Below are positions 7,966 to 15,123 of a DNA stretch of 23,540 bases, piece by piece (position 1 is the stretch's first letter; the number at the start of each line of letters is the position of its first letter). This stretch comes from a virus. The stretch lies in the IMG/VR virus record IMGVR_UViG_3300042336_000048, positions 1 through 23,540 of that record, one strand, 5' to 3'. A program made the translations under genes and the position numbers. The notes beneath the pieces were generated by a model. The model was not told the origin of the DNA and made no database searches. It saw only the letters and a program-made list of their open reading frames with translations.

Positions 7966-9267
7966 ATGGCAAACGGATTAGTTAATTTTGGTATCATCAA
8001 CCCTGAGTTATCAGACTACGCAGGTCAGCAACAAAAGCGTATGCAATCTCAAGCGAGTAAGTTTGAGCTAGAGCGTCTGACCAACGAACGTAAGATTATG
8101 TTGGACTTTCAAAAACAGTTAGCTGACAAGGGTCAAAACCCTGACTTAGATTTTGTGTTTGACACAATGATCAAGACAGGCAATCCTGACTACGTATCTA
8201 AAGGTCTTGAAGGTAAAGCTAAATTACAAGAGCAAAAACAGTTTGCGCAGATTATGGGCTACGACATGGCCCCACCATCTGCAGGCAGAGCGCCCGCAAT
8301 GACAGCCCCTGCAGGGAGCGCACCTGTAGCCACACCTGTAAATGCTTTGACCGCAAATGCACCTGTTGCGCCAGCTAATGCTTTAGTAGACCAAGGTATG
8401 TCTGATGAAGCAGAAAAGTTAAAAACACAAATTAACGGTTTAATTAGATTAGGTAGCCCTCAAGCTTTAAAAACAGCGGATATGTTGCAAAAACAACTTA
8501 CTAGCTTAGAACCTACATCTGCAATTAGAGAATATAAATATAGCCAAAAAGATCCTGGGTTTGCTGAATTTCAGCTTAAACAAAGACGTGCTGGAGCAAC
8601 GCAAGTTGTGTTGCCAAGCCAAGAAAAAGCAGAGCAAACTGAGCGCGGTAAGTTTCTTGTTGAAGACTATAAAGGCGTATCTAACGCCGCTAAAGTGGCT
8701 GCAAGAACATTGCCTGCTATTGAAACCAATATAAATCTTTTAGATAAAGGGTTTGATACTGGATTTAGTACAGAAGTGCAAAAAGGCGCAGCTAGTGTTC
8801 TTGGTGCTCTGGGTGTTAAAGATGCGGAAAATTTTGCTACTGACGCTCAAATATTTAAAGCTAAAGCTAACGAAACTGTTTTACAACGTCAGTTAGAACA
8901 AAAAGGCCCTCAAACAGAAGCTGACGCCCAGCGTATTACACAAACTGGCGCGCAACTTGGTAACACCAAAGCAGCTAACAGATTTATTCTTGATGTGGCT
9001 AAAGCACAACTTAAACGTGATGTTGAGCAACGTAATTTCTACGATAGTTGGTGGAAGAAAAACAAAACGTATGACGGCGCTGAAGATGCGTGGTATTCAG
9101 GTGATGGCGGTAAGTCTTTATTTGACCGCCCTGAGTTAAAGAAATATGGTGTGGCTCCAGCAACGCCTGCAGGTAAAGAAGTTGCTCGACAAGGCAAGGT
9201 TACAAGTGGCCCTAACCGAGGTAAAACAATTATTGAATATACGGACGGCACTAGGGAGTACAAATAA
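7966..9267 (+). CDS. Putative ejection protein (gp20 position)
   Basis: A 433-residue protein with AAGGA before the start. The N-terminus (to about residue 100) is helical with Gln/Lys/Glu-rich segments. Residues 102-140 form an Ala/Pro linker. The remainder is again helical, with GPQTEADAQRITQTGAQLG and a following WWKKNKTY segment; comparable blocks occur in internal virion proteins of environmental phages. The last 23 residues form a small basic/aromatic end with SGPNRGKTIIEYTDGT. Its length and its place after the gp7-like gene match P22 gp20 (about 471), which is ejected with the DNA. The call is from synteny and composition, not from recognised homology. Confidence 0.62.
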   Translation: MANGLVNFGIINPELSDYAGQQQKRMQSQASKFELERLTNERKIMLDFQKQLADKGQNPDLDFVFDTMIKTGNPDYVSKGLEGKAKLQEQKQFAQIMGYDMAPPSAGRAPAMTAPAGSAPVATPVNALTANAPVAPANALVDQGMSDEAEKLKTQINGLIRLGSPQALKTADMLQKQLTSLEPTSAIREYKYSQKDPGFAEFQLKQRRAGATQVVLPSQEKAEQTERGKFLVEDYKGVSNAAKVAARTLPAIETNINLLDKGFDTGFSTEVQKGAASVLGALGVKDAENFATDAQIFKAKANETVLQRQLEQKGPQTEADAQRITQTGAQLGNTKAANRFILDVAKAQLKRDVEQRNFYDSWWKKNKTYDGAEDAWYSGDGGKSLFDRPELKKYGVAPATPAGKEVARQGKVTSGPNRGKTIIEYTDGTREYK

Positions 9268-10994
9268 TGGCCACAGAACAGATTGCTTGGGACACCCCTG
9301 CACCAGCTAAAGCGCCTGCAAAACAAGCATCACCTGTCGCTGAAGAAACTATTTCTTGGGACGCGCCCGTTGGTAGGCAAAACGTTGCTGCTGAACCATC
9401 ACGCGCTCAAATTTCACACCCGCATGACTACCTTTTAAAGACGTTAAAAAACGTTCCTAGAAGCGCAGGACAGTTTGCTACTAATCTTTATGAAGCGGTT
9501 ACAAGTCCAGTTCAAACAGTTAAAGCTTTAGGCCAAACCGTTGGTGGCGGTGCTTTAGCGATGCTTCCTGAAGATGCGCAAAACTACGTAATTGGTATCG
9601 CCAACGACCCAGAGAAAGTTAAGCAATCTATTACTTTAGCTAAACGTGTGGGCGGTATGTACGCTGATAGATACGGTAGTTTAGACGCCATCAAGCGCAC
9701 ATTTTCAGAAGATCCAGTAGGCACTGCGGCTGACCTATCAACACTGCTATCTGGCGGTGCGTTAGCTACGGCTAAAGTGGCGCCTACTGCGTCTGGTGTT
9801 TTAACTAAAGCTGCTACAGCAACCAATCCTTTAGCTGTTGTTACTCAGCCTATTCAAGCAGTTACACAAAAAAGCTTGGCAAAACAATCTGTTGATAAAC
9901 AACTGAACGCTGTTCGTGATGCTAACGTAGCATCCGCACAATCTGCGGGGTATGTAATAACACCAGGTAGCTTAACACCTACAGGTAAAAACATTCTTGC
10001 GGAGCGTATCGCAGGTAAGAGTCATTTAGAACAATTAGCGTCCATAAAAAACCAATCTGTTACAGATAAACTAGCTAGAAAAGCCGTCGGTATTGACGAA
10101 ACAGCGCCGTTAACATCTGACACAATGGCAACAATTCGTAAAGCTGAATACGCTAAAGGTTACGAGCCTCTTAAAAAAGTAGGCGAAATTGCTGCTGATG
10201 CTCAATATGTTGATGACTTATCAAAAATTGAAAGTATTTACACAGGGCCGTCTAAATCGTTCCCTGGCGCAGTGCCTGATGAAGTAGGCAAAACAATCAA
10301 TAAGTATTTGGTTGATAAGTTTGACGCAGGCGACGCTGTAAACGTCACACGTACTCTACGTGACCAAGCAAGCGCAAACTTTAACAAAGGTGAAAATGCC
10401 TTGGCTAAAGCGCAACTTGACATTGCTAACGCGTTAGAAAATCAAATTGAACGTTCGTTAGTAGCTGCAAAACGCCCTGACGCACACACTTTACTTGAGC
10501 AATTTAAGTTATCACGTCAACGTATGGCTATTAGCCACACTCTTGAAGATGCTATTCGTGAAGGCGCGGGTAGCGTCAACGCTAAAACATTGGCACGTGA
10601 CCTACAAAGCGGTAAATACATGACGGGCGAACTTAAAACGATTGCCGAGTTTGCTAACGTGTTTCCTAGAGTTAGCCAAGCACCTAGTTCAATTGGTACG
10701 CCAGGCGCAGGTACTATGCTAGGGCGTAGTTTTAGCGGCGTATTAGGTGCAGGTATAGGCGGTATGACAGGCGGTGGTTTAGGTGCTATGGTTGGTTCAG
10801 TTGCGCCTGAAATAACGTCTGCTGCCATGAGAAACTATATGCTATCTCAAGCAGGTCAACGCCGCATCGCACCGAGGTATGACCGCTTTAGTGGGTTGGC
10901 TCAAGGGCTATCTGATGATGCTATTCGTAATATGTTATTAACGGAGCAAGCAGGTGAACTTAGTAGAACAAACAAAAATGCATTGGCAAAATAA
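9267..10994 (+). CDS. Putative large ejection protein (gp16 position)
   Basis: A 575-residue protein starting on the overlapping TAATG. Its N-terminus has two copies of an Ile-Ala/Ser-Trp-Asp-Thr/Ala-Pro motif (residues about 5-10 and 29-34) separated by an Ala/Pro/Lys linker, a pattern found at the N-terminus of many phage injection proteins. The body is mostly helical and Ala-rich. Near the C-terminus (about residues 485-520) a Gly-rich hydrophobic segment (SGVLGAGIGGMTGGGLGAM) could insert in a membrane. The length and third position after the gp7-like gene match P22 gp16 (about 609), which enters the envelope with the DNA. I see no lysozyme or transglycosylase catalytic motif. Confidence 0.65.
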   Translation: MATEQIAWDTPAPAKAPAKQASPVAEETISWDAPVGRQNVAAEPSRAQISHPHDYLLKTLKNVPRSAGQFATNLYEAVTSPVQTVKALGQTVGGGALAMLPEDAQNYVIGIANDPEKVKQSITLAKRVGGMYADRYGSLDAIKRTFSEDPVGTAADLSTLLSGGALATAKVAPTASGVLTKAATATNPLAVVTQPIQAVTQKSLAKQSVDKQLNAVRDANVASAQSAGYVITPGSLTPTGKNILAERIAGKSHLEQLASIKNQSVTDKLARKAVGIDETAPLTSDTMATIRKAEYAKGYEPLKKVGEIAADAQYVDDLSKIESIYTGPSKSFPGAVPDEVGKTINKYLVDKFDAGDAVNVTRTLRDQASANFNKGENALAKAQLDIANALENQIERSLVAAKRPDAHTLLEQFKLSRQRMAISHTLEDAIREGAGSVNAKTLARDLQSGKYMTGELKTIAEFANVFPRVSQAPSSIGTPGAGTMLGRSFSGVLGAGIGGMTGGGLGAMVGSVAPEITSAAMRNYMLSQAGQRRIAPRYDRFSGLAQGLSDDAIRNMLLTEQAGELSRTNKNALAK

Positions 10995-11257
10995 TGGATC
11001 AATCTCTTATAAACTGGGTGTTTGCCGGTGCTGGCGCAGCTTTTGGGTGGGTTCTTAAAGTGGTTTGGGATGCTATCCAAGACCTAAAGAAAGACATTCG
11101 TCAGATTGAGCGTGATCTGCCAGAAGTCTATGTGCGCCGTGACGACTTTAAAGATGCGGTTAAAGAAATTAAAGAGGACATGAAGGCAGGTTTTGCTAAC
11201 GTGGATAAAACCCTTGGTCTTATTTTTAAAAAATTGGACGACAAAGAGAATAAATGA
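10994..11257 (+). CDS. Small membrane-anchored coiled-coil protein, lysis cassette
   Basis: An 87-residue protein beginning on TAATG. Residues about 6-26 (INWVFAGAGAAFGWVLKVVW) form one membrane segment. The rest is a charged helical/coiled-coil segment with YVRRDDFKDAVKEIKEDM and a Lys-rich end. One membrane span followed by an amphipathic coil is the layout of small holin-associated proteins such as the XhlA type, and the gene starts the lysis block. It could instead be a small virion-associated protein, since similar short proteins occur beside ejection genes. Its stop overlaps the next start by ATGA. Confidence 0.65.
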   Translation: MDQSLINWVFAGAGAAFGWVLKVVWDAIQDLKKDIRQIERDLPEVYVRRDDFKDAVKEIKEDMKAGFANVDKTLGLIFKKLDDKENK

Positions 11258-11835
11258 AAGACCTGCTACCGCAGATACTAGCCTATGTCAGCAGTCCGTT
11301 TAGGCTGTTTGCGGTGGTATTGATGGCGGTTCTGACGTTTGCAGGTTACTTTGTTTGGCAAAATCAAGGTTTGATGCTTGATGCTTACACCAAGTCCAAA
11401 CAACTACCAACCATGAACTCTGCTCGGTATGACGATGCTGCCAAGGTCATATTCAAGGGTACAAACGCTGACCTAGTTGTTATCTTTTCAGTCAATCCGT
11501 TGTTAGGTCGTCGTATTGTAGAGCGAGCCTACCAACCTGATAAGCGATATAAAGAGTTTGATGGGTACGATGTCGGTCTTTTTACTGCCAATCTATCTAA
11601 CAATAACGACATCATTAAGTTAATGGCTAATGAGATACCCTGCGGCGAATACAAAAAAGCTCAATCTGAAATAGGACTATGGTACAAAGCCATAGGTATT
11701 AACTACACTTGCCGAGTATCTGTACCCCCTGACACTAACAAGTTTATAGGTCAAATTACAGTAGGGTGGAAAGAGCAACCAGAAACCCCAGAAACTATGT
11801 TAATAATCGCATCATCAATGTTAATGAGGAAATAA
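11254..11835 (+). CDS. Unknown single-span membrane protein in lysis cassette
   Basis: A 193-residue protein with one N-terminal membrane segment (residues about 17-36, LFAVVLMAVLTFAGYFVW) and a soluble domain of about 150 residues that would face the periplasm. The soluble part begins with a short helix (LDAYTKSKQLP), then DLVVIFSVNPLLGRRIVERA, a segment with two cysteines 22 residues apart (C130 and C153), and a C-terminal strand-helix (GQITVGWKEQPETPETML). The strand-helix order loosely recalls a GAF/PAS-like sensor fold. It lies between the small coiled-coil gene and the holin with ATGA coupling, so a role in lysis control is possible. I do not recognise the family. Confidence 0.65.
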   Translation: MKDLLPQILAYVSSPFRLFAVVLMAVLTFAGYFVWQNQGLMLDAYTKSKQLPTMNSARYDDAAKVIFKGTNADLVVIFSVNPLLGRRIVERAYQPDKRYKEFDGYDVGLFTANLSNNNDIIKLMANEIPCGEYKKAQSEIGLWYKAIGINYTCRVSVPPDTNKFIGQITVGWKEQPETPETMLIIASSMLMRK

Positions 11836-11836
11836 T

Positions 11837-12241
11837 ATGCTACCTATTGCAGCCCTACTCGATGTCGGCATGAAAGTGCTAGATAAGTTCATTCCTGATC
11901 CCGAAGCTAAAGCCAAAGCTCAAAAAGAGCTATTGCAGATGCAACAAGAAGGTCGTTTGGCTGAACTTAACGCTGATAACATTGAGAACCAAGAACTGAC
12001 CAAACGCCATGAGGCTGATATGGCTAGCGATAGCTGGCTATCTAAAAACATCAGACCTGGAACGCTTATCTTTATTTTGATTGTATATACAATTTTTGGT
12101 ATTGGTAGTGCGTTTGAACTAAATGTGCATCAACCTTATGTTGAGCTACTAGGTCAATGGGGTATGCTAATAATGAGTTTTTATTTTGGTGGTCGCACGC
12201 TAGAGAAAATTATGGATATGAAGGCTAAGAAAAATGATTGA
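11837..12241 (+). CDS. Holin, GTA/phage three-TM holin-like
   Basis: A 134-residue protein with a charged N-terminal amphipathic region (LDVGMKVLDKFIPDPEAKAK, then a Gln/Glu-rich helix), the family-typical Ala-Ser-Asp-Ser-Trp-Leu-Ser-Lys-Asn-Ile-Arg-Pro segment at about residues 62-73, two clear membrane helices (about 75-93 and 102-119), and a short basic tail. This matches holins of the GTA_holin_3TM kind, which permeabilise the inner membrane so that the endolysin can reach its substrate. The endolysin gene follows directly and overlaps its end by 8 bases, which confirms the lysis role. Confidence 0.82.
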   Translation: MLPIAALLDVGMKVLDKFIPDPEAKAKAQKELLQMQQEGRLAELNADNIENQELTKRHEADMASDSWLSKNIRPGTLIFILIVYTIFGIGSAFELNVHQPYVELLGQWGMLIMSFYFGGRTLEKIMDMKAKKND

Positions 12242-12767
12242 GAACCTAGACCGTGCTTTGGCGCATACGCTTAAAGAAGAAGGTGGCTACGTCAATCACC
12301 CCGCTGATCCAGGCGGTATGACTAATTTGGGCGTGACCAAGCGTGTTTGGGAAGAATGGGTGGGTCATTCTGTGGATGAAAAGCAAATGAAAGCCCTCGT
12401 CGCAGCCGACGTGACCCCACTATATCAGCGAAAGTATTGGAACGCTACTCGTTGTTCTGACTTGCCTGCTGGCTTGGACTTGTGCGTGTTTGATACCGCA
12501 GTCAACTCTGGCCCAAGGCGAGCCATCAAGCTATTGCAGACATACGTAGGCGTGGCAGCAGATGGCGCTATTGGCGACAAAACCTTGGCTGCAATCAATC
12601 AGTTTAAAAACCAAGCCTTGATTGACTTGATCAACGGGTACTGTGACAGCCGCCAAGCCTTCTTAGCTGGCTTGCCTACGTTTGCTACCTTTGGTAAAGG
12701 TTGGACTGCTCGCGTTGAGCGATTAAGGTCTGAAGCCGTAGAGTTGGCAGGGCAATCTCTGCCTTGA
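12234..12767 (+). CDS. Endolysin, GH108 N-acetylmuramidase
   Basis: A 177-residue protein of the glycosyl hydrolase 108 family with a C-terminal PG_binding_3-type domain. The catalytic Glu is E16 in the Lys-Glu-Glu-Gly-Gly-Tyr motif, followed by the family-typical NHPADPGGMTNLGVT (residues 21-35). A second family block is the LCVFDTAVNSGP segment at about 83-94. It hydrolyses peptidoglycan after the holin opens the membrane. No signal peptide is visible, so it depends on the holin. It overlaps the holin gene by 8 bases. Its last 169 bases are shared, on the opposite strand, with a small gene. Confidence 0.93.
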   Translation: MIENLDRALAHTLKEEGGYVNHPADPGGMTNLGVTKRVWEEWVGHSVDEKQMKALVAADVTPLYQRKYWNATRCSDLPAGLDLCVFDTAVNSGPRRAIKLLQTYVGVAADGAIGDKTLAAINQFKNQALIDLINGYCDSRQAFLAGLPTFATFGKGWTARVERLRSEAVELAGQSLP

Positions 12768-12802
12768 CGACAGTCACCATGACAAGGTGGGCAAGTTTTC
12801 AT
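12599..12802 (-). CDS. Small Cys-rich phage protein (C-x-GDC-x-QGR-x-CP motif)
   Basis: The ATG overlaps the stop of the upstream gene (ATGA), giving a 67-residue protein starting MKTCPPCHGDCRQGRDCPAN. Cysteines 4, 7, 11 and 17 form a compact metal-binding-like cluster. Comparable Cys-x-x-x-Cys-x-Gln-Gly-Arg-x-Cys motifs occur in very small phage and prophage proteins of Gram-negative bacteria, function unknown. The remaining 49 residues are basic and are read antisense to the 3' end of the endolysin gene. The motif and coupling favour a real gene, but the long C-terminal part may be incidental. Confidence 0.5.
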   Translation of the reverse strand: MKTCPPCHGDCRQGRDCPANSTASDLNRSTRAVQPLPKVANVGKPAKKAWRLSQYPLIKSIKAWFLN

Positions 12803-12963
12803 TTTGACTCCATTTTGCAAGTAAATTGGCTTTTGGCTATATCTAGGGCGGACTCGTAAGTTATTTGTGAGTTACGACCTTGGTAATAACCTTTGCCGTA
12901 CACAAACACAACGCTAACAATAAAGACTACTGCGTACAAGGTAATGATGGCGGTCTTGCTCAT
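12799..12963 (-). CDS. Small single-span membrane protein (54 aa)
   Basis: A 54-residue protein that fills a gap in the leftward cluster. ATGA overlaps join it to both neighbours. Residues about 5-22 (AIITLYAVVFIVSVVFVY) are a membrane helix with a short cytosolic N-terminus, followed by a hydrophilic tail with Gly-Tyr-Tyr-Gln-Gly-Arg-Asn-Ser. This is the layout of small inner-membrane phage proteins. It lies beside the lysis genes but on the opposite strand, and it is too short for an i-spanin. Function unknown. Confidence 0.65.
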   Translation of the reverse strand: MSKTAIITLYAVVFIVSVVFVYGKGYYQGRNSQITYESALDIAKSQFTCKMESK

Positions 12964-13181
12964 TTTTTCTTTAGCACCTTAGATTGATGGCTTTTAAGAA
13001 TATCTAATGGCACGTCTAACCGTTTTACCTTGTTGTCTGGGTGGCAACACCATTTACTACCCATCGTATTAACAATGTCCTTAGCGTCAGCGTCAATCAT
13101 GGTAGGCATAAAATCAAACACGGCGCTAAATCTACCTGCCTTAATCATTTGTTTCATTAAATCTCTGTCGTTGTTCTTCAC
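12960..13181 (-). CDS. Small unknown protein, GTG start
   Basis: A 73-residue protein starting at GTG, supported by AAGGAG 5 bases upstream. An ATG at residue 9 is a weaker alternative. The sequence is mixed, with a hydrophobic middle (AVFDFMPTMI), one Cys-Cys pair (KWCCHPDN) and a basic end (SKVLKKK). It shares 41 bases with the double-CxxC gene in a different frame and ATGA with the next gene. I do not recognise a family. Confidence 0.55.
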   Translation of the reverse strand: MKNNDRDLMKQMIKAGRFSAVFDFMPTMIDADAKDIVNTMGSKWCCHPDNKVKRLDVPLDILKSHQSKVLKKK

Positions 13182-13305
13182 GTTCTCTCCTTAGTTCTTT
13201 GCAATTAAAGCAAATCCACTTGTAAGTGAGGCCATCCAGGCTGGTAATGCGCCTGCCCGTTTGGTTGTAGCTGCTCAATCGGCAGTTGGTGCAAATTCTG
13301 TTCAT
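13141..13305 (-). CDS. Small zinc-ribbon-like protein with two CxxC pairs
   Basis: A 54-residue frame, MNRICTNCRLSSYNQTGRR onward, has Cys5-x2-Cys8 and Cys32-x2-Cys35. Between them lie Gly-Arg-Arg, Asp-Gly-Leu and Tyr-Lys-Trp, in the order typical of a phage zinc ribbon. A highly charged helix (about residues 37-50) follows. The motif is strong, but the gene lies in another frame over the 3' 101 bases of the 77-residue gene and the first 41 bases of the GTG-started gene. The ribosome binding site is weak (GAAAG). A DNA- or RNA-binding role is possible but unproven. Confidence 0.58.
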   Translation of the reverse strand: MNRICTNCRLSSYNQTGRRITSLDGLTYKWICFNCKELRREREEQRQRFNETND

Positions 13306-13438
13306 GCGTTTCTTTCAATAAAGTTCTATATGCGTCAATAGCGACACGTAAATCGTTGCGTAAAAACAACAGTTCTTGATTGCTATCGTTAGCGAACTTT
13401 ACCAAATTAGCGTGGCTCCAGGTACTAAAGTCGGTCAT
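13205..13438 (-). CDS. Small helical phage protein (77 aa)
   Basis: The first about 47 residues (starting MTDFSTWSHANLVKFANDSN, then a Leu-rich helix with LLFLRNDLRVAIDAYRTLL) look like a genuine helical phage protein. The last 30 residues (Gln/Pro/His-rich) have low-complexity character and coincide with the zinc-ribbon-like frame at 13141-13305. It starts on a TAATG overlap with the upstream gene. The C-terminal extension may be a by-product of the overlap. Function unknown. Confidence 0.55.
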   Translation of the reverse strand: MTDFSTWSHANLVKFANDSNQELLFLRNDLRVAIDAYRTLLKETHEQNLHQLPIEQLQPNGQAHYQPGWPHLQVDLL

Positions 13439-13665
13439 TATTTGGCTCTCTTTAGCATTTCAATCTTAGCTTGCAATTCCAACGGCTTCTTGAGTATCTC
13501 AGCACGTTCACGAATAGCCCTTAGAATCGTATAACGTTGATGTAGGCGTGACAATACGGAAATACGTTGCTCACCCTCACGTTCTTCGGTTAACAACTCT
13601 AAGACTTCTTTTTCGGTCAGTTTGGTCAGCTTCTCATTCAGGGCGCGCCACGATAAATTTGTCAT
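13438..13665 (-). CDS. Small coiled-coil protein (75 aa)
   Basis: A 75-residue, highly charged helical protein with heptad-like Leu spacing through most of its length (for example LNEKLTKLTEKEVLELLTEE and LRAIRERAEILKKPLELQAK). AGGAAATTAA places a good ribosome binding site before ATG, inside the 3' end of the upstream 52-residue gene. Its stop overlaps the next start (TAATG). It belongs to the leftward operon of nuclease and helicase and could be a small accessory protein; no family recognised. Confidence 0.62.
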   Translation of the reverse strand: MTNLSWRALNEKLTKLTEKEVLELLTEEREGEQRISVLSRLHQRYTILRAIRERAEILKKPLELQAKIEMLKRAK

Positions 13666-13792
13666 TTAATTTCCTTTCTAATATTTCAATTTCTAAAACC
13701 AAGTCACGGATCATGTGTGCGATGTTCGTGTCTGGTGCGTATTCGTCAATGTCATCAGCCATTTGCTTGGCTCTTTCAATTAAGTCGCTCAT
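13634..13792 (-). CDS. Small acidic helical protein (52 aa)
   Basis: A 52-residue gene joined to the helicase gene by ATGA. It encodes MSDLIERAKQMADDIDEYAP, a His/Met/Ile middle and a Leu/Ile/Glu-rich helix (IRDLVLEIEILERKL). It overlaps the next gene by 32 bases in another frame. Small acidic helical proteins of this type are common in phage replication operons. Its function is unknown. Confidence 0.62.
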   Translation of the reverse strand: MSDLIERAKQMADDIDEYAPDTNIAHMIRDLVLEIEILERKLNDKFIVARPE

Positions 13793-15123
13793 TTCAATTC
13801 CTCTAGTGCTATGTCAGATATGGCCCTTTTGTCCTTCAGGGCGCCCCAAATGCGTTCATCTATGGTTTTATTTGTTATCAATAGATAAACCCAAACGTCG
13901 TGCGTCTGCCCTGATCGGTGCAAACGTCCAACGGTTTGTTCGTACAGTTCCAAGCTCCAAGGCAAGGAAACAAAAACCATCTTGCAACCGCCATGCTGTA
14001 AGTTCAAGCCATGACCGGCTGACTTAGGATGAATAAGCAGTAGCTCAATCTTGCCATCATTCCAACGCTCAATGGCCTTGGTGTCGTTGATCGTCTGGGC
14101 GTGTGGGTAACGGCGCTTGAGTTCAGCCAGTTCCTCTACGTAGTTGTAAACGATGATGGTGTTGGCGTGTTGGTTTTCCTCAAGCAACTCGTCTAACAAT
14201 TCAAACTTATGATGGCTAAACCACACAGGCGTATTGGATACGTTGAACTTGCCTAGCGTGTCCGATGCAGTTGTTTCGGTGTTGTAAACGAAGCCTGACG
14301 ACATCTGCTGTAACTTGCCTGTTACCACGCCTGCGTTGACTGCCGTAATCTGCTCAGAACCAAACTCTACAACAAAGTCCTTCTTCATCTTTTCGTAGGG
14401 TGCTCGGTCATTTAAATCACATTTCATCTCAACCACGTGGCATGGTGGCAGCTTGTCCTTGTATTCGCCTGCGTCTAGCAGGAATGTTGCTGGTTTAATC
14501 TCTTTCATAACCGCCTCTAGTGAGCCTACACGTGGCGCCCATTCGCCAAAATCCTTGTTAACAAGAACAAAATACTGCTGCATGAACGCGCCCTTAGCAC
14601 GACCTAGCAGGCTCTGATCCACGATCTTACATTGACCAAACACATCCTCAAGGCCATTGCTGGTAAACGAGCCAGTCAAGCCCCAACGCACCTTAATCTT
14701 GTCAATCACCTTAGACAGGGCTTTGAAGCGCAGTCCAGATGAGTTCTTAAGTCTAGTCAACTCGTCAAACACGATGCCATCAAAGTTCAGGTCTTGCGTG
14801 GCTAACCATTGTATGTTGTCGTAGTTGGTCACAACCACAGGCATATCAGACATCAAAGCGTGTAGGCGCTGCGCTGGCGTACCAACTGCAACGGCTAATG
14901 GCATCTCAGACGTCCACTTAGGTTGCTCTACAGGCCACACATCTGTGCAGACACGCTTAGGGGCTAACACTAGCCAACGCTTGACAAGACCGCAACGCAA
15001 CATATCGGACATAGCTGTAAGGGTAATAGCCGTCTTGCCTGCGCCAACAGGCGCTAAGATCATAGCGCGGTCATGCTCATACAAGAAGTCGGCAGCCTTT
15101 TCTTGGTAATCACGTAATTTCAT
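13789..15123 (-). CDS. SNF2/DEAD-like superfamily 2 helicase
   Basis: I choose the ATG at 15123 because it overlaps the upstream nuclease stop (ATGA) and gives the typical N-terminus MKLRDYQEKAADFLY, where the Q motif-like Leu-Arg-Asp-Tyr-Gln sits; an ATG at 15138 adds five residues. The 444-residue protein has Walker A APVGAGKT (24-31), motif II DELT (120-123), motif III as LTGSFTSNG (149-157; the usual form is LTGTP), and motif VI QTVGRLHRSGQ (396-406). These are the ATP-binding and coupling motifs of phage SNF2-type helicases. It may remodel recombination or replication intermediates. It travels with the VRR-NUC gene, a frequent pairing in phages. Confidence 0.88.
   Translation of the reverse strand: MKLRDYQEKAADFLYEHDRAMILAPVGAGKTAITLTAMSDMLRCGLVKRWLVLAPKRVCTDVWPVEQPKWTSEMPLAVAVGTPAQRLHALMSDMPVVVTNYDNIQWLATQDLNFDGIVFDELTRLKNSSGLRFKALSKVIDKIKVRWGLTGSFTSNGLEDVFGQCKIVDQSLLGRAKGAFMQQYFVLVNKDFGEWAPRVGSLEAVMKEIKPATFLLDAGEYKDKLPPCHVVEMKCDLNDRAPYEKMKKDFVVEFGSEQITAVNAGVVTGKLQQMSSGFVYNTETTASDTLGKFNVSNTPVWFSHHKFELLDELLEENQHANTIIVYNYVEELAELKRRYPHAQTINDTKAIERWNDGKIELLLIHPKSAGHGLNLQHGGCKMVFVSLPWSLELYEQTVGRLHRSGQTHDVWVYLLITNKTIDERIWGALKDKRAISDIALEELK

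Noticed and set aside
12746-12763. Hairpin GGCAGGG / CTCTGCC at the end of the endolysin gene, a possible terminator for the late operon.
   Set aside because: The stem has one G-U pair and is followed by TTGACG rather than a T tract; on the minus strand no T tract follows either. It also lies inside coding sequence.
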